DNA of 64,000 nucleotides. It comes from Cryobacterium sp. N22 (GTDB lineage: Bacteria > Actinomycetota > Actinomycetes > Actinomycetales > Microbacteriaceae). A program made the position numbers and the translations under genes. The stretch spans positions 1 through 64,000 of the forward strand of contig NZ_PJJP01000039.1 in assembly GCF_002929555.1 (NCBI RefSeq), read 5' to 3'. The notes under the pieces are model-generated. The model saw only the letters and a program-made list of their open reading frames with translations. It was not told the DNA's origin and did not search any database. Of this stretch, positions 11,973 through 22,685 are shown in pieces. The stretch's first letter is position 1. Each line of letters begins with the position of its first letter.

Positions 11973-14459
11973 TCAGCCGATACCCGAACCGATCGAGCCG
12001 ACGAGGGCGTCCAGCATGGTCCCGGAGGCATCGCGTCGGGCACCGGTGTCCGGCAGTGTGCGGGGAGAACCCTCGACGCCCAGTGCGCGTGCGGGTGCCG
12101 CACCCACCCAGGCCACACCGAGAACGTCTTCGCCCTTGAGGAAGCGGTGCGAGCGCACCCCTCCGGTGGCTCGGCCCTTGGCGGGGAACTCGGTGAAGGC
12201 GGACACCTTGGCGCTGCCGGGATCCGTTCCCGGCAGGGTCTGGCTGCCGGAGGCGATCGTCGCCACCACGGCCTCCTCGGCGGCGTCGGCCGCCAGGCTG
12301 GTGAAGAACACCACCCGCGCGTCCGGGCCCAGCTTGATGCCCGCCATCCCGCCGGCCGTGCGGCCCTGCGGGCGCACCGTCGATGCGGGGAAGCGCAACA
12401 ACTGGGCGTCGGAGGCGACGAAGACCAGTTCGTCGTCCTCGGCGCCCTGGACGGCGCCCACGACCTCGTCGCCGGGCTTGAGCGCGATGATCTCGAAATC
12501 GGGCTTGTTCGCCCAGTCGTTCGGGGTGACCCGCTTGACGATGCCCTGCCGGGTGCCGAGCGCGATGGCCCGGTCGCTGTCCAGGGCCACGAGGGCGCGC
12601 ACCACTTCACCGCCGCTGCCCAGCGAGAGGTAGTCGCGCACGCGCACACCGGCCGCCAACTGGATCGAGGTGGGCGGCAGCACGGGCAGGTCAACGGGGG
12701 AGAAGCGGATGAGCCGGCCCTTATTGGTCACGGCACCGATCTCCGAGCGGCTGGAGGTGTCCAGGGCGGACAGGACGGCGTCGTGCTTGCTGCGGCGGTG
12801 CGCCGGCGTGATGCGTTCGGTCTGGTCGTCGCCGGGCTGCGGCAGGTCCACCCTGGCGATGCGGCCCGTGCTGCTCAGATACACGCGGGTGGGGGAGTCT
12901 GACACTTCGAGCACGGCCGTCTTCCGCGCCGAGGCGCCGGCAATGCTCGGACGGGCCTCGGTGAGCAGGGTGCGCCGCGGGGTGCCGAACCTGTCGGAGA
13001 TGGCGGCCAGCTCGTCCGAGACGAGGGTGCGGATGGCCTGCTTGCTGGCGAGCAGGGCTTGCAGCTCCTTGATCTCGGCGAGCAGCTGGTCTCGCTCGGT
13101 TTCGAGTTCGATGCGGGAGAACCTGGTGAGCCGGCGCAGCCGCAGCTCGAGAATGTACTCGGCCTGCAGCTGGCTGAGATCGAACACGTCGATGAGCCGG
13201 GTGCGGGCCTGCTCGGTGTCGTCGCTGGCGCGGATCACCTGGATGACCTCGTCGATGTCGAGGATCGCGATGAGCAGTCCCTCGACCAGGTGCAGGCGTT
13301 CCAGGCGACGGGCGAGTCGGTACGCGGTACGCCGGGTGACGACCTCGACGCGGTGGTTGACGTACACCTGCAGCAGCTCGACCAGGCCCAGCGTCTGCGG
13401 GCCGCCGTTGACGAGGGCGACGGCGTTGATGTTGAAGGAATCCTCTAGCGGAGTCACCCTGTACAGCTGCTCGAGCACGGCCTCGGGGCTGAAACCGGTC
13501 TTGATCCCGATCACGAGCCGCAGGCCCTTGGTGCGGTCGGTGAGGTCGGTGACGTCGGAGATGCCGCTGAGCTTCTTGGAGTTGACGCCGTCCTTGATCT
13601 TCTCGATCACCCGTTCGGGCCCGACCAGGTAGGGCAGCTCGCTGACGACGAGTCCGGCCTTGCGGGCGGTGATCGCCTCGACCGACACCTTGGCCCGGGT
13701 CTTGAAGCTGCCGCGACCGGTCAAGTAGGCGTCCTTGATGCCGGCCAGGCCCACGATGGTGCCGCCGGTGGGCAGGTCGGGGCCCGGCACGAACTCCATG
13801 AGCTCGTCCAGGGTCGCGCGCGGGTGGGCGAGCAGGTGCCTGGCGGCGCCGATGACCTCGACGAGGTTGTGCGGGGCCATGTTGGTGGCCATGCCCACCG
13901 CGATGCCGCTGGCCCCGTTGACGAGAAGGTTGGGGTACGCCGCCGGCAGCACGTCCGGCTGGGTGAGCTGGTTGTCGTAGTTGGGCACAAAATCCACGAC
14001 GTCTTCGTCGAGGTGCTCGGTCATCGCCAGGGCCGGTGCCGCCAGGCGCGCCTCGGTGTACCGGGGTGCGGCGGGCCCGTCGTCGAGGGACCCGAAGTTG
14101 CCGTGCCCGTCGATCAGCGGAACCCGGAGGGTGAAGGCCTGGGCCATCCGAACCATGGCGTCGTAAATGGCGGTGTCGCCGTGCGGGTGCAGCTTTCCCA
14201 TCACCTCGCCGACGACTCTGGCCGACTTCACGTGCCCGCGGTCGGGCTTCAGGCCCATCTCGCTCATCTGGTACAGGATGCGGCGCTGCACCGGCTTGAG
14301 GCCGTCCCTGGCGTCGGGGAGGGCACGGGAGTAGATCACCGAGTAGGCGTACTCGAGGAACGACCCCTGCATCTCCGTTGACACATCGACGTCTTCGATG
14401 CGCTCGGTGGATGCGGCGGACCCCGTGTTGGCTGACACTGTCTTGTCTGAGCGGCTCAT
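11973..14459 (-). CDS. parC: DNA topoisomerase IV subunit A
   Basis: An 828-residue type IIA topoisomerase A subunit, which breaks and rejoins DNA through a tyrosine. The catalytic tyrosine is about residue 134 in APRYTEARL. The quinolone-determining segment reads [12 protein letters not shown], with Thr at the position of E. coli GyrA Ser83 and Asp at the position of Asp87. The middle is a coiled-coil gate and the C-terminal ~300 residues form the beta-pinwheel repeats. I prefer the ATG at 14459 because a CAGAAT -10-like box ends 6 nt before it; the longer ATG at 14483 has no support. It probably pairs with the convergent parE. Confidence 0.92.
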   Translation of the reverse strand: MSRSDKTVSANTGSAASTERIEDVDVSTEMQGSFLEYAYSVIYSRALPDARDGLKPVQRRILYQMSEMGLKPDRGHVKSARVVGEVMGKLHPHGDTAIYDAMVRMAQAFTLRVPLIDGHGNFGSLDDGPAAPRYTEARLAAPALAMTEHLDEDVVDFVPNYDNQLTQPDVLPAAYPNLLVNGASGIAVGMATNMAPHNLVEVIGAARHLLAHPRATLDELMEFVPGPDLPTGGTIVGLAGIKDAYLTGRGSFKTRAKVSVEAITARKAGLVVSELPYLVGPERVIEKIKDGVNSKKLSGISDVTDLTDRTKGLRLVIGIKTGFSPEAVLEQLYRVTPLEDSFNINAVALVNGGPQTLGLVELLQVYVNHRVEVVTRRTAYRLARRLERLHLVEGLLIAILDIDEVIQVIRASDDTEQARTRLIDVFDLSQLQAEYILELRLRRLTRFSRIELETERDQLLAEIKELQALLASKQAIRTLVSDELAAISDRFGTPRRTLLTEARPSIAGASARKTAVLEVSDSPTRVYLSSTGRIARVDLPQPGDDQTERITPAHRRSKHDAVLSALDTSSRSEIGAVTNKGRLIRFSPVDLPVLPPTSIQLAAGVRVRDYLSLGSGGEVVRALVALDSDRAIALGTRQGIVKRVTPNDWANKPDFEIIALKPGDEVVGAVQGAEDDELVFVASDAQLLRFPASTVRPQGRTAGGMAGIKLGPDARVVFFTSLAADAAEEAVVATIASGSQTLPGTDPGSAKVSAFTEFPAKGRATGGVRSHRFLKGEDVLGVAWVGAAPARALGVEGSPRTLPDTGARRDASGTMLDALVGSIGSGIG

Positions 14460-14568
14460 TCGTAGATTCTGAGTGTGGTGCATGTCGGCAGAACCGGGAG
14501 CACCAGGCTGATGCGCACGGACCTGCGCTGAGGAAACCTGCGGCCGGGTCTATGTCAGACTGGGCCAG

Positions 14569-15705
14569 ATGCCCCCTATGTTACCGGTCCGGCCCTTCAG
14601 CGCCGTTCGCCTTGCCGACGTTTTGACAAGTTCGCTGGCCTCGGTCCGGTCCCAGCCGAACCCGCTCGGGCTCCCGCCGGCCGGCAAGGCACTCGTGCTC
14701 CTCGCGGACGGCCTCGGGGTGAGCAACCTGCGCGCACGCGCCGGGCATGCCCGGTTCCTCACCTCGCATCTGGCCAAGACCGACGTCGTCGACGGGGTGT
14801 TCCCGGCCACGACCGCCGCGGGCATCGCCTCGCTGACGACCGGGGTCGCGCCCGGCACCCACGGGCTGGTCGGCTACAAGGTCTTCGACGCGGCCAACGA
14901 CAGGGTGGTCAACCAGCTCACCGGCTGGGACGAGCGGATGGAACCGCACAGCTGGCAGAACCAGCCGACGGTCTTCGACACGGCCGCGGCGGCCGGGATT
15001 CCCAGTTTCGCCGTCGGGCCCAAGCGGTTCACGGATTCCGGCTTCAGCCAGGCGGTGCTGCGCGGTGCCGGCTATGTGCCGGCCGAGACCATCGGTGCGC
15101 GGTTCGCCGCGGCGCGGGCGATCTTCGACGCCGAGCCCACGGCCCTGATCTACCTGTACGTGCCCGAACTGGACGTCAACGCGCACGCCCACGGCTGGGA
15201 ATCCGCTCGGTGGCTGGCGCAGCTGGAGAGCCTCGATGCCGAAACGGCGCGGTTCGCCGGCACCCTGCGCCCGGACGAGGGCATGATCCTCACGGCAGAC
15301 CACGGAGTCGTCGATGTTCCCGCGGCCAAGCAGGTGCTCTTCGACACCGTGCCGGCCCTCGTCGCCGGGGTGCGCCACATCGGCGGTGACCCCCGCTGCC
15401 TGCAGCTCTACACCGAGGACGGTGTCGACGCCGACGCGCTGGCGGAGACCTGGCGTGGGGTCGAGGGGGAGCGCGCCTGGATCTTCACGCGCAGCGAGGC
15501 CGTGGCTGCGGGCCTGTTCGGCGCGGTGCGCGACGATGCCGCGGCTCGGATCGGCGACGTCATCGTGGCGGCACGGAAGCTGATCGCCTATTACGACTCC
15601 CGGGAGCCCAACCAGTCCGCTCGGAGCATGGTCGGCCAGCACGGCTCGCTGACCGACGAGGAACTTCGAGTTCCCGTCATCAGGTTGGGCGCCTACCGGC
15701 GTTGA
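14569..15705 (+). CDS. Alkaline phosphatase superfamily (nucleotide pyrophosphatase/phosphodiesterase) protein
   Basis: A 378-residue metalloenzyme of the alkaline phosphatase superfamily, in the nucleotide pyrophosphatase/phosphodiesterase branch. Metal and nucleophile motifs are visible: ALVLLADGLGVSNL, FPATTAAGIASLTTGVAPG (Thr nucleophile), LYVPELDVNAHAHGWES and LTADHGVVDVP. There is no signal peptide, so it is probably cytoplasmic. The substrate is unknown. The ATG at 14569 follows a weak CAGACT box by 7 nt. It is divergent from parC and ends at a strong hairpin. Confidence 0.82.
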   Translation: MPPMLPVRPFSAVRLADVLTSSLASVRSQPNPLGLPPAGKALVLLADGLGVSNLRARAGHARFLTSHLAKTDVVDGVFPATTAAGIASLTTGVAPGTHGLVGYKVFDAANDRVVNQLTGWDERMEPHSWQNQPTVFDTAAAAGIPSFAVGPKRFTDSGFSQAVLRGAGYVPAETIGARFAAARAIFDAEPTALIYLYVPELDVNAHAHGWESARWLAQLESLDAETARFAGTLRPDEGMILTADHGVVDVPAAKQVLFDTVPALVAGVRHIGGDPRCLQLYTEDGVDADALAETWRGVEGERAWIFTRSEAVAAGLFGAVRDDAAARIGDVIVAARKLIAYYDSREPNQSARSMVGQHGSLTDEELRVPVIRLGAYRR

Positions 15706-15717
15706 CCCGACACACAG

Positions 15718-15751
15718 AAAAACCCCTCGGAGCCGGCTCCGAGGGGTTTTT
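15718..15751. terminator. Bidirectional rho-independent terminator
   Basis: A perfect 34-bp palindrome: A-run, cccctcggagcc, its complement, and a T-run. Both sides have A/T tails, so it can end the plus-strand phosphodiesterase gene and the minus-strand DUF3043 gene. Confidence 0.9.
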
Positions 15752-15766
15752 GTGTGCTGTCGTGGA

Positions 15767-16363
15767 TCAGGCCGGGTACTGGCCGCGCTTGACCTGCGGC
15801 TTCGGCAGGCGCATGACCCGCAGCTGCAGTGCTCGCATGGCCGCGTACCAACGCACCTTCTCGGCCCTGTCGGCGCCGAACTTGGCCTGGATCTTCTTGG
15901 TCAGAATGAAACCGAGCACGATGCAGTCGCCGATCGCGACCAGGAAGAACGCCCAGAGAGCGAGGATGCCGTAGGTCTGCACGGACGGATCCGGGAAGAA
16001 GGTGAGCAGGATGACCAGGAACATCACCGGGATCATGAACTCGCCCACGTTGAATCGCGCGTCGATGTAGTCACGGGCGAAACGCTTCTGCGGTCCACGC
16101 TCGCGCACCGGGAGGTACTTGTCGTCACCGGCGGCCATGCCGAGCCGGGCCTTCTCGCGGGCCTCGGCCGACTTCGCCCGCGCCTGCTTGGCGGCGAGCT
16201 TGCGGTCGTCCGGAACGAGCGGGCGTTTGTTCGCGGCCTCCTGCACACGGCGGCTCGGTGTGGGCTGGCCCTTGCGCGTTGACGTACCGGCCAGGCGGGA
16301 CTTCGTCTCGTCGGCGGACTCGATCGACGGTTCTGCGCCGGGATTTACAGGTTGCTTAGCCAC
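15767..16363 (-). CDS. DUF3043 membrane protein
   Basis: A 198-residue protein of the actinobacterial DUF3043 family, function unknown. The first ~110 residues are charged and Lys/Arg-rich, including the family segment GDDKYLPVRERGPQKRFARD. Two hydrophobic helices follow (around FMIPVMFLVILLTFF and ILALWAFFLVAIGDC), then a basic tail. The GTG at 16363 has AAGGA seven bases upstream; a longer in-frame start at 16378 is less likely. It is divergent from the M20 dipeptidase gene, with only 39 bp between the starts. Confidence 0.8.
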   Translation of the reverse strand: MAKQPVNPGAEPSIESADETKSRLAGTSTRKGQPTPSRRVQEAANKRPLVPDDRKLAAKQARAKSAEAREKARLGMAAGDDKYLPVRERGPQKRFARDYIDARFNVGEFMIPVMFLVILLTFFPDPSVQTYGILALWAFFLVAIGDCIVLGFILTKKIQAKFGADRAEKVRWYAAMRALQLRVMRLPKPQVKRGQYPA

Positions 16364-16389
16364 ATCAGTTCCTTGCACTTAGGTTGCCT

Positions 16390-16395
16390 TAAGAT
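16390..16395 (+). promoter_or_regulatory. Leaderless -10 box of the M20 dipeptidase gene
   Basis: TAAGAT followed by 7 nt and the ATG at 16403. No ribosome binding site is visible. Confidence 0.55.
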
Positions 16396-16402
16396 TACTC
16401 GC

Positions 16403-17839
16403 ATGACGGATACCGCGGACACAGCAGCAGCAACCACCCAGCAAGTCGCAGCACAAACCCTCGAATCGGCGCTGCGGAACGCCGTCGAACGGGAGCTTCC
16501 CCGTACGGTCGCCGACCTGTGCGCCCTGGTGCGGATCCCCTCGGTGTCCTGGGCGGCGTTCGACCGCGATCACGTGCGCGTCAGCGCCGACGCCGTCGCC
16601 GAGCTGGTGCGCGAGATCGGGATCTTCGACACCGTCACGGTCACCCAGGCCGGCATCCCCGGTACCGACGAACTCGGACAGCCTGCCATCCTCGCCACCC
16701 GCGCGGCCAGGAACGGCCGCCCCACGGTTCTGCTCTACGCCCACCATGACGTGCAGCCTCCCGGGCTCGACGACGCGTGGGACTCACCGCCCTTCGAACC
16801 GACACTGCGCGGGGACCGACTGTACGGCCGCGGCGCCGCGGACGACAAGGCCGGCGTGATGGCGCACGTCGCCGCATTGCGGGCCCTGCTCGCTGCAACC
16901 GGCGGGGACCTTGACCTCGGCCTGGCCCTCTTCATCGAGGGCGAGGAAGAATTCGGCAGCCGTTCCTTCGCCACCTTCCTCACCGAGAACCGGGACGCGC
17001 TCCGCGCCGACGCAATCGTCGTCGCCGACTCGAACAACTGGGACGTCGACACTCCGGCCATCACCATCGGACTGCGGGGCAACGTCACGTTCCGGCTCAC
17101 TGTCAGCACGTTGGCGCACGCGTCGCACTCCGGAATGTTCGGCGGGGCCGTGCCGGACGCGATGATGGCGACCATCAAGCTGCTGGGCACCCTGTACGCC
17201 GCAGACGGGTCCGTCGCGATCAGCGGTCTCACCAGTCACGACGCGCCGACCCCGCCGTACGACGAAGCCGCGCTGCGTCAGGAGACCGGCCTGCTCGACG
17301 GGGTCGCCCCGATCGGGCACGGCTCCATTCTCAGCCGCATCTGGTCCCAGCCCGCGCTGACGGTGACGGGTATCGACGCGCCCACCGTCGCCAATGCGTC
17401 CAACACCCTCACACCCGCGGTCAGCGTGCAGATCAGCGTGCGGATCGCGCCGGGCCAGTCCGCCAGGGAGGCTGCCACCGTTATCGAGGCGCACCTGCGG
17501 GCGAACGCGCCGTTCGGCGCCCACGTCGCCATCGACGACCTGGACACCGGAGAACCGTTCCTGGTCGACACCGGCGGGTGGGCCGTGGCCGAGACGCGGC
17601 TGGCTATGACGGCCGGCTGGGGCGTGGAACCCGTCGACATCGGAGTGGGCGGCTCGATCCCGTTCATTGCGGACCTCGTCCGGGAGTTCCCCGAAGCGCA
17701 GATCCTGGTGACCGGTGTGGAAGACCCCGATTCCCGCGCGCACAGCCCCAACGAGTCGCTGCACCTGGGCGTCTTCAAACGGGCCGTGCTCAGCGAGGCG
17801 TTCCTTCTGGGCCGCCTGAACGACCGCACGGGCCACTGA
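16403..17839 (+). CDS. M20-family dipeptidase
   Basis: A 478-residue zinc peptidase of family M20/M25/M40, probably a cytosolic dipeptidase. Metal and catalytic motifs are in order: LLYAHHDVQPPG (His ligand, catalytic Asp), GRGAADDKAGVMA (bridging Asp) and LFIEGEEEFGS (catalytic Glu, Glu ligand), then the dimerisation domain and SIPFIADLV near the C-terminus. The ATG at 16403 is 7 nt after a TAAGAT box. A second M20 peptidase of different subfamily style is encoded at 54382-55707. Confidence 0.9.
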   Translation: MTDTADTAAATTQQVAAQTLESALRNAVERELPRTVADLCALVRIPSVSWAAFDRDHVRVSADAVAELVREIGIFDTVTVTQAGIPGTDELGQPAILATRAARNGRPTVLLYAHHDVQPPGLDDAWDSPPFEPTLRGDRLYGRGAADDKAGVMAHVAALRALLAATGGDLDLGLALFIEGEEEFGSRSFATFLTENRDALRADAIVVADSNNWDVDTPAITIGLRGNVTFRLTVSTLAHASHSGMFGGAVPDAMMATIKLLGTLYAADGSVAISGLTSHDAPTPPYDEAALRQETGLLDGVAPIGHGSILSRIWSQPALTVTGIDAPTVANASNTLTPAVSVQISVRIAPGQSAREAATVIEAHLRANAPFGAHVAIDDLDTGEPFLVDTGGWAVAETRLAMTAGWGVEPVDIGVGGSIPFIADLVREFPEAQILVTGVEDPDSRAHSPNESLHLGVFKRAVLSEAFLLGRLNDRTGH

Positions 17840-17969
17840 TCCACAGAAAGCGTCCGCGTGATCCAGCCCGCTCACGGCACGGCCGGATACACTAAGAGAA
17901 GATTCGCCGGCGGACCCCATGCGCGTGGGATGCTCACCGACGCGAAACCGGATAATACCGAGGAGCACC

Positions 17970-18326
17970 ATGACCGACACGATCGAAACCAGCACAGCCG
18001 CCCACGGCGTCGGCCTCACCGACGTCGCCGCCGCGAAGGTTCGCAGCCTGCTCACCCAGGAAGGCCGCGAAGACCTGCGTCTGCGAGTCGCGGTTCAGCC
18101 CGGCGGCTGCTCCGGCTTGATTTACCAGTTGTACTTCGACGAACGCACCCTCGAGGGTGACGCCGTCAGGGACTACGACGGTGTCGAGGTCGTCGTCGAC
18201 AAGATGAGCGTCCCGTATCTCGAGGGCGCCTCCATCGACTTCGAGGACACCATCCAGAAGCAGGGCTTCACCATCGACAACCCGAACGCCGGCGGCAGCT
18301 GCGCATGTGGAGACTCGTTCAACTAG
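17970..18326 (+). CDS. erpA: Iron-sulfur cluster insertion protein ErpA
   Basis: A 118-residue A-type carrier that delivers [Fe-S] clusters to target proteins. The three cluster-binding cysteines are present: one in QPGGCSGLIYQL and two in GGSCACGDSF at the C-terminus. GAGGAG before the ATG at 17970 sets the start. A TACACT sequence near 17888 may be its -10 box. It sits just before the cytochrome oxidase operon, a familiar actinobacterial order. Confidence 0.93.
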   Translation: MTDTIETSTAAHGVGLTDVAAAKVRSLLTQEGREDLRLRVAVQPGGCSGLIYQLYFDERTLEGDAVRDYDGVEVVVDKMSVPYLEGASIDFEDTIQKQGFTIDNPNAGGSCACGDSFN

Positions 18327-18346
18327 CGCTCCGATCGATACACACG

Positions 18347-18380
18347 AAGGAGACCGTCCATGGGACGGTCTCCTTTTGTG
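18347..18380 (+). terminator. Terminator after erpA
   Basis: Stem aaggagaccgtcc, loop atg, exact complement ggacggtctcctt, followed by TTTTGTG. This is a clear rho-independent terminator. Confidence 0.9.
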
Positions 18381-18592
18381 TATATCGGCGTCGTGTGCCC
18401 GCCGCCGACGTCTCTTCCCCCGTCAAAACGGCCTCGAACAGGCCCTTCGGCCCTGTTGTGATGCGCCGATCGGGGTGGAGAATTGCGACGGGCCCGTCGC
18501 TCGTGCACTCGGGCGGGACCGGCGCGGAGTAAGCTAAAGATGATAAACGCACTTCCTGTGTAGTGCCTTCACGTCTTTCCGAAAGGTCACCG

Positions 18593-19480
18593 GTGCTCAA
18601 AAACCGCCGTCTCCGATGGGCCGTCATTCCGGTCGCAGCAACGCTAGCCATAGTCCTCGCCGGATGCACCCAGGCTCAGCTCAACGGGTACCTGCCCGGT
18701 TTCGAGGAGGGCGAGTCCCCGGTAACCAACAACACCGAGCGGGTGTCCGGTCTGTGGACCACCTCGTGGATCGTGCTGCTGATCGTGGGTCTGATCACCT
18801 GGGGCCTCACGATCTGGTCCGTCGTCGTCTACCGCCGACGCAAGGGCCAGACCGGCCTTCCGGTGCAGCTGCGCTACAACATGCCGATCGAGATCTTCTA
18901 CACGATCGTCCCCCTCATCCTGGTGCTGGGCTTCTTCGCGTTCACCGCGCGGGACCAGAACGCCATCGAGGCACGGTTCGAGGAACCCGACCTGCAGATC
19001 GAAGTGATCGGCAAGCAGTGGGCGTGGGACTTCAACTACGTCACCGACGACGTCTACACCCAGGGCATCCAGGGTCAGCCGGACCTCGACGGCGAGAAGG
19101 GCGCGCTGGTCGAGTCCGAGATCCCCACGCTCGTGCTGCCGGTCGGCAAGAAGATCGAGATCGCCCTCGAGGCGCGCGACGTGATCCACTCCTTCTGGGT
19201 CATCGACTTCCTCTACAAGAAGGACATGATCCCGGGCAAGACCAACTACATGTCGGTCATCCCCGAACGGGTCGGCACCTACGCCGGCAAGTGCGCCGAA
19301 CTCTGCGGCGAGTACCACTCGCTGATGCTCTTCAACGTGGAGGTCGTGTCCGAGGCGGACTACGAGGCCTACGTCGACTCCCTGCGCGCCGCCGGCAACG
19401 ACGGCCAGGTTTCCAACGAATACGACCGCAACCTGAACCAACCAGGCACCGACGCCCCGACGGCTGAGGAAGGCAACTAG
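18593..19480 (+). CDS. ctaC: Cytochrome c oxidase subunit II
   Basis: A 295-residue membrane-anchored subunit that receives electrons at its dinuclear copper A centre and passes them to subunit I. It starts as a lipoprotein with lipobox LAGC (AIVLAGCTQ), has two membrane helices, then a periplasmic cupredoxin domain with the copper A ligands in HSFW and CAELCGEYHSLM. GTG 18593 is chosen because AAAGG lies at proper spacing; an in-frame GTG at 18563 is the alternative. A TAAGCT sequence at 18530-18535 is a possible -10. First gene of ctaC-ctaD-ctaF. Confidence 0.95.
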   Translation: MLKNRRLRWAVIPVAATLAIVLAGCTQAQLNGYLPGFEEGESPVTNNTERVSGLWTTSWIVLLIVGLITWGLTIWSVVVYRRRKGQTGLPVQLRYNMPIEIFYTIVPLILVLGFFAFTARDQNAIEARFEEPDLQIEVIGKQWAWDFNYVTDDVYTQGIQGQPDLDGEKGALVESEIPTLVLPVGKKIEIALEARDVIHSFWVIDFLYKKDMIPGKTNYMSVIPERVGTYAGKCAELCGEYHSLMLFNVEVVSEADYEAYVDSLRAAGNDGQVSNEYDRNLNQPGTDAPTAEEGN

Positions 19481-19483
19481 ACC

Positions 19484-21220
<1,737 letters not shown>

Positions 21221-21643
21221 ATGAAAGCCAATGTCAACCTTTACTGGATCCTGACGGGATTCCTCGCGCTGGTCGCAGTCGCGTACGTCGTGTGGGGCCT
21301 CGTCGACCCGACCCAGGGTCGCATCGAGTGGGTCGGAACCTTCGCGATCTCGCTCTGCGCCCTGCTCGTGGCGTTCATCGCCTTCTACCTGTCCCGCGTC
21401 TACAAGGCGCAGGGCGGCGAGCTGCCCGAAGACATGCTCGACGCGAACATCGATGACGGCGACCCCGAGCTGGGCTTCTTCAGCCCATGGAGCTGGTGGC
21501 CGATCATGCTCGCGGCCAGCGCCGCGCTGCTGTTCCTGGGACTGGCCGTGGGTTTCTGGATCTCATTCATCGCGGTCGGCATCGGCGTGATCAGCCTCGT
21601 CGGCTGGGTCTACGAGTACTACCGCGGACTCTTCGCCCGCTAG
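21221..21643 (+). CDS. ctaF: Cytochrome c oxidase subunit IV (actinobacterial)
   Basis: A 140-residue protein with four hydrophobic helices, matching the actinobacterial subunit IV that stabilises the bcc-aa3 supercomplex. Family segments are YWILTGFLALVAVAYVVWG at the N-terminus and LGFFSPWSWWPIM in the middle. Its ATG follows the ctaD stop codon with no gap. Confidence 0.93.
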   Translation: MKANVNLYWILTGFLALVAVAYVVWGLVDPTQGRIEWVGTFAISLCALLVAFIAFYLSRVYKAQGGELPEDMLDANIDDGDPELGFFSPWSWWPIMLAASAALLFLGLAVGFWISFIAVGIGVISLVGWVYEYYRGLFAR

Positions 21644-21662
21644 GCCTCGACACCGCACGAAA

Positions 21663-21694
21663 AAGCGCCAGTGACCTTAGGGTCGCTGGCGCTT
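21663..21694. terminator. Terminator between the two facing respiratory operons
   Basis: Stem aagcgccagtgacc, loop ttag, ggtcgctggcgctt (one G-T wobble), preceded by an A-run on the plus strand (a T-run on the minus strand). It can serve ctaF and the convergent rlmA gene. Confidence 0.85.
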
Positions 21695-21710
21695 CGTCGT
21701 GTGCCGAGGC

Positions 21711-22685
21711 TCAAGCGTTTGAGCGGCGGAATCCAAGGAGTCGGAACGCCACGGTGACCTCGGTTGACCCGGCCCGGTCAGCGGGGTCGGCGGATGACGG
21801 GTGGTGCGAGGACGGGCCCATTCCGATCAGGGCGGCAACGTCGTCGGGGGAGAGCAGCAGGGTCCTGGACAGGTCCGCCGTGGACTCCAGGTGAAAGCCT
21901 GACGCCAGGCTGGTGACCAGGTCGTCGGTCTTGTTCCCGTGCACGTCCAGGGCCAGGCCGGCGGCGCGGAGCTCCTGGAGGTGGCTCGGGTGTGGCACCA
22001 CGACGGCCAGGAGCCCGCCAGGAGCCAGGATGCGATGGAACTCGGCCGGATTCCGGGGAGCGAACACGTTGATCGCGGCGTCAGCGGCACCGTCCCGGAT
22101 CGGAAGGGCAGACCAGACGTCCGCGACGAGTCCGTTGGTGGTCGAGTTCGGATCGGTCAGTCCGGCCCGGACGGTGCGTGCGACCGCGGCCGCGGACAGG
22201 TCCATGGCCAGCGCTCCGACGCCGGTGGTCCGGGCTGACGGGGAACCGGGGGAGTCGCGGCCCGAGACGGCGTCCAGGACGCCGCGGAGGTAGTAGCCGG
22301 TGCCGCAGCCGATGTCGATGACACGGTGCGGTGACTCGGCGGCCACAAGGGCGCTGAGGGCATCGCGGAGCTCGGTGTACCAGCCGCGTTCCAGGAAGAG
22401 ATCGCGCGCGTCGAGCATCGCGGCGGAATCGCCGATGAGTTTGCGTGAGCCGACGAGGAGGGAGGCGAAGCCTCGCCGGTTCGTGTCGAACCGGTGGCCG
22501 TTGCGGCAGGCGAGCACCAGCTCGCCCGCCGGGACGAGGTCGGTGGAACAGTTCGGGCACCGCAGCCACTCAGACAGTGTCTGGAGTGGGTGCGGTGCCC
22601 GAACCGGTTCGGCTGAGGAACTAGTGGTGATCGCCGTGGCTCTCTTCGAGTTCCTTGGTCCCGACCGGGGCAATCCGGTCTTCAA
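21711..22685 (-). CDS. rlmA: 23S rRNA (guanine-N1)-methyltransferase, RlmA family
   Basis: A SAM-dependent RNA methyltransferase. It has an N-terminal zinc ribbon (LRCPNCSTDL ... LACRNGHRFD), the RlmA link SLLVGSRKLIGDSAAM, and a Rossmann SAM site with VIDIGCGTGYYLRG. Actinobacterial members methylate 23S rRNA near G745/G748 and can influence macrolide sensitivity. The frame is open to 22685 (324 codons) but there is no ATG or GTG near the zinc ribbon; only TTG codons at 22685 and 22673, inside qcrB, are available. The start is thus uncertain, and translation may be coupled to qcrB. Confidence 0.85.
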   Translation of the reverse strand: MKTGLPRSGPRNSKRATAITTSSSAEPVRAPHPLQTLSEWLRCPNCSTDLVPAGELVLACRNGHRFDTNRRGFASLLVGSRKLIGDSAAMLDARDLFLERGWYTELRDALSALVAAESPHRVIDIGCGTGYYLRGVLDAVSGRDSPGSPSARTTGVGALAMDLSAAAVARTVRAGLTDPNSTTNGLVADVWSALPIRDGAADAAINVFAPRNPAEFHRILAPGGLLAVVVPHPSHLQELRAAGLALDVHGNKTDDLVTSLASGFHLESTADLSRTLLLSPDDVAALIGMGPSSHHPSSADPADRAGSTEVTVAFRLLGFRRSNA

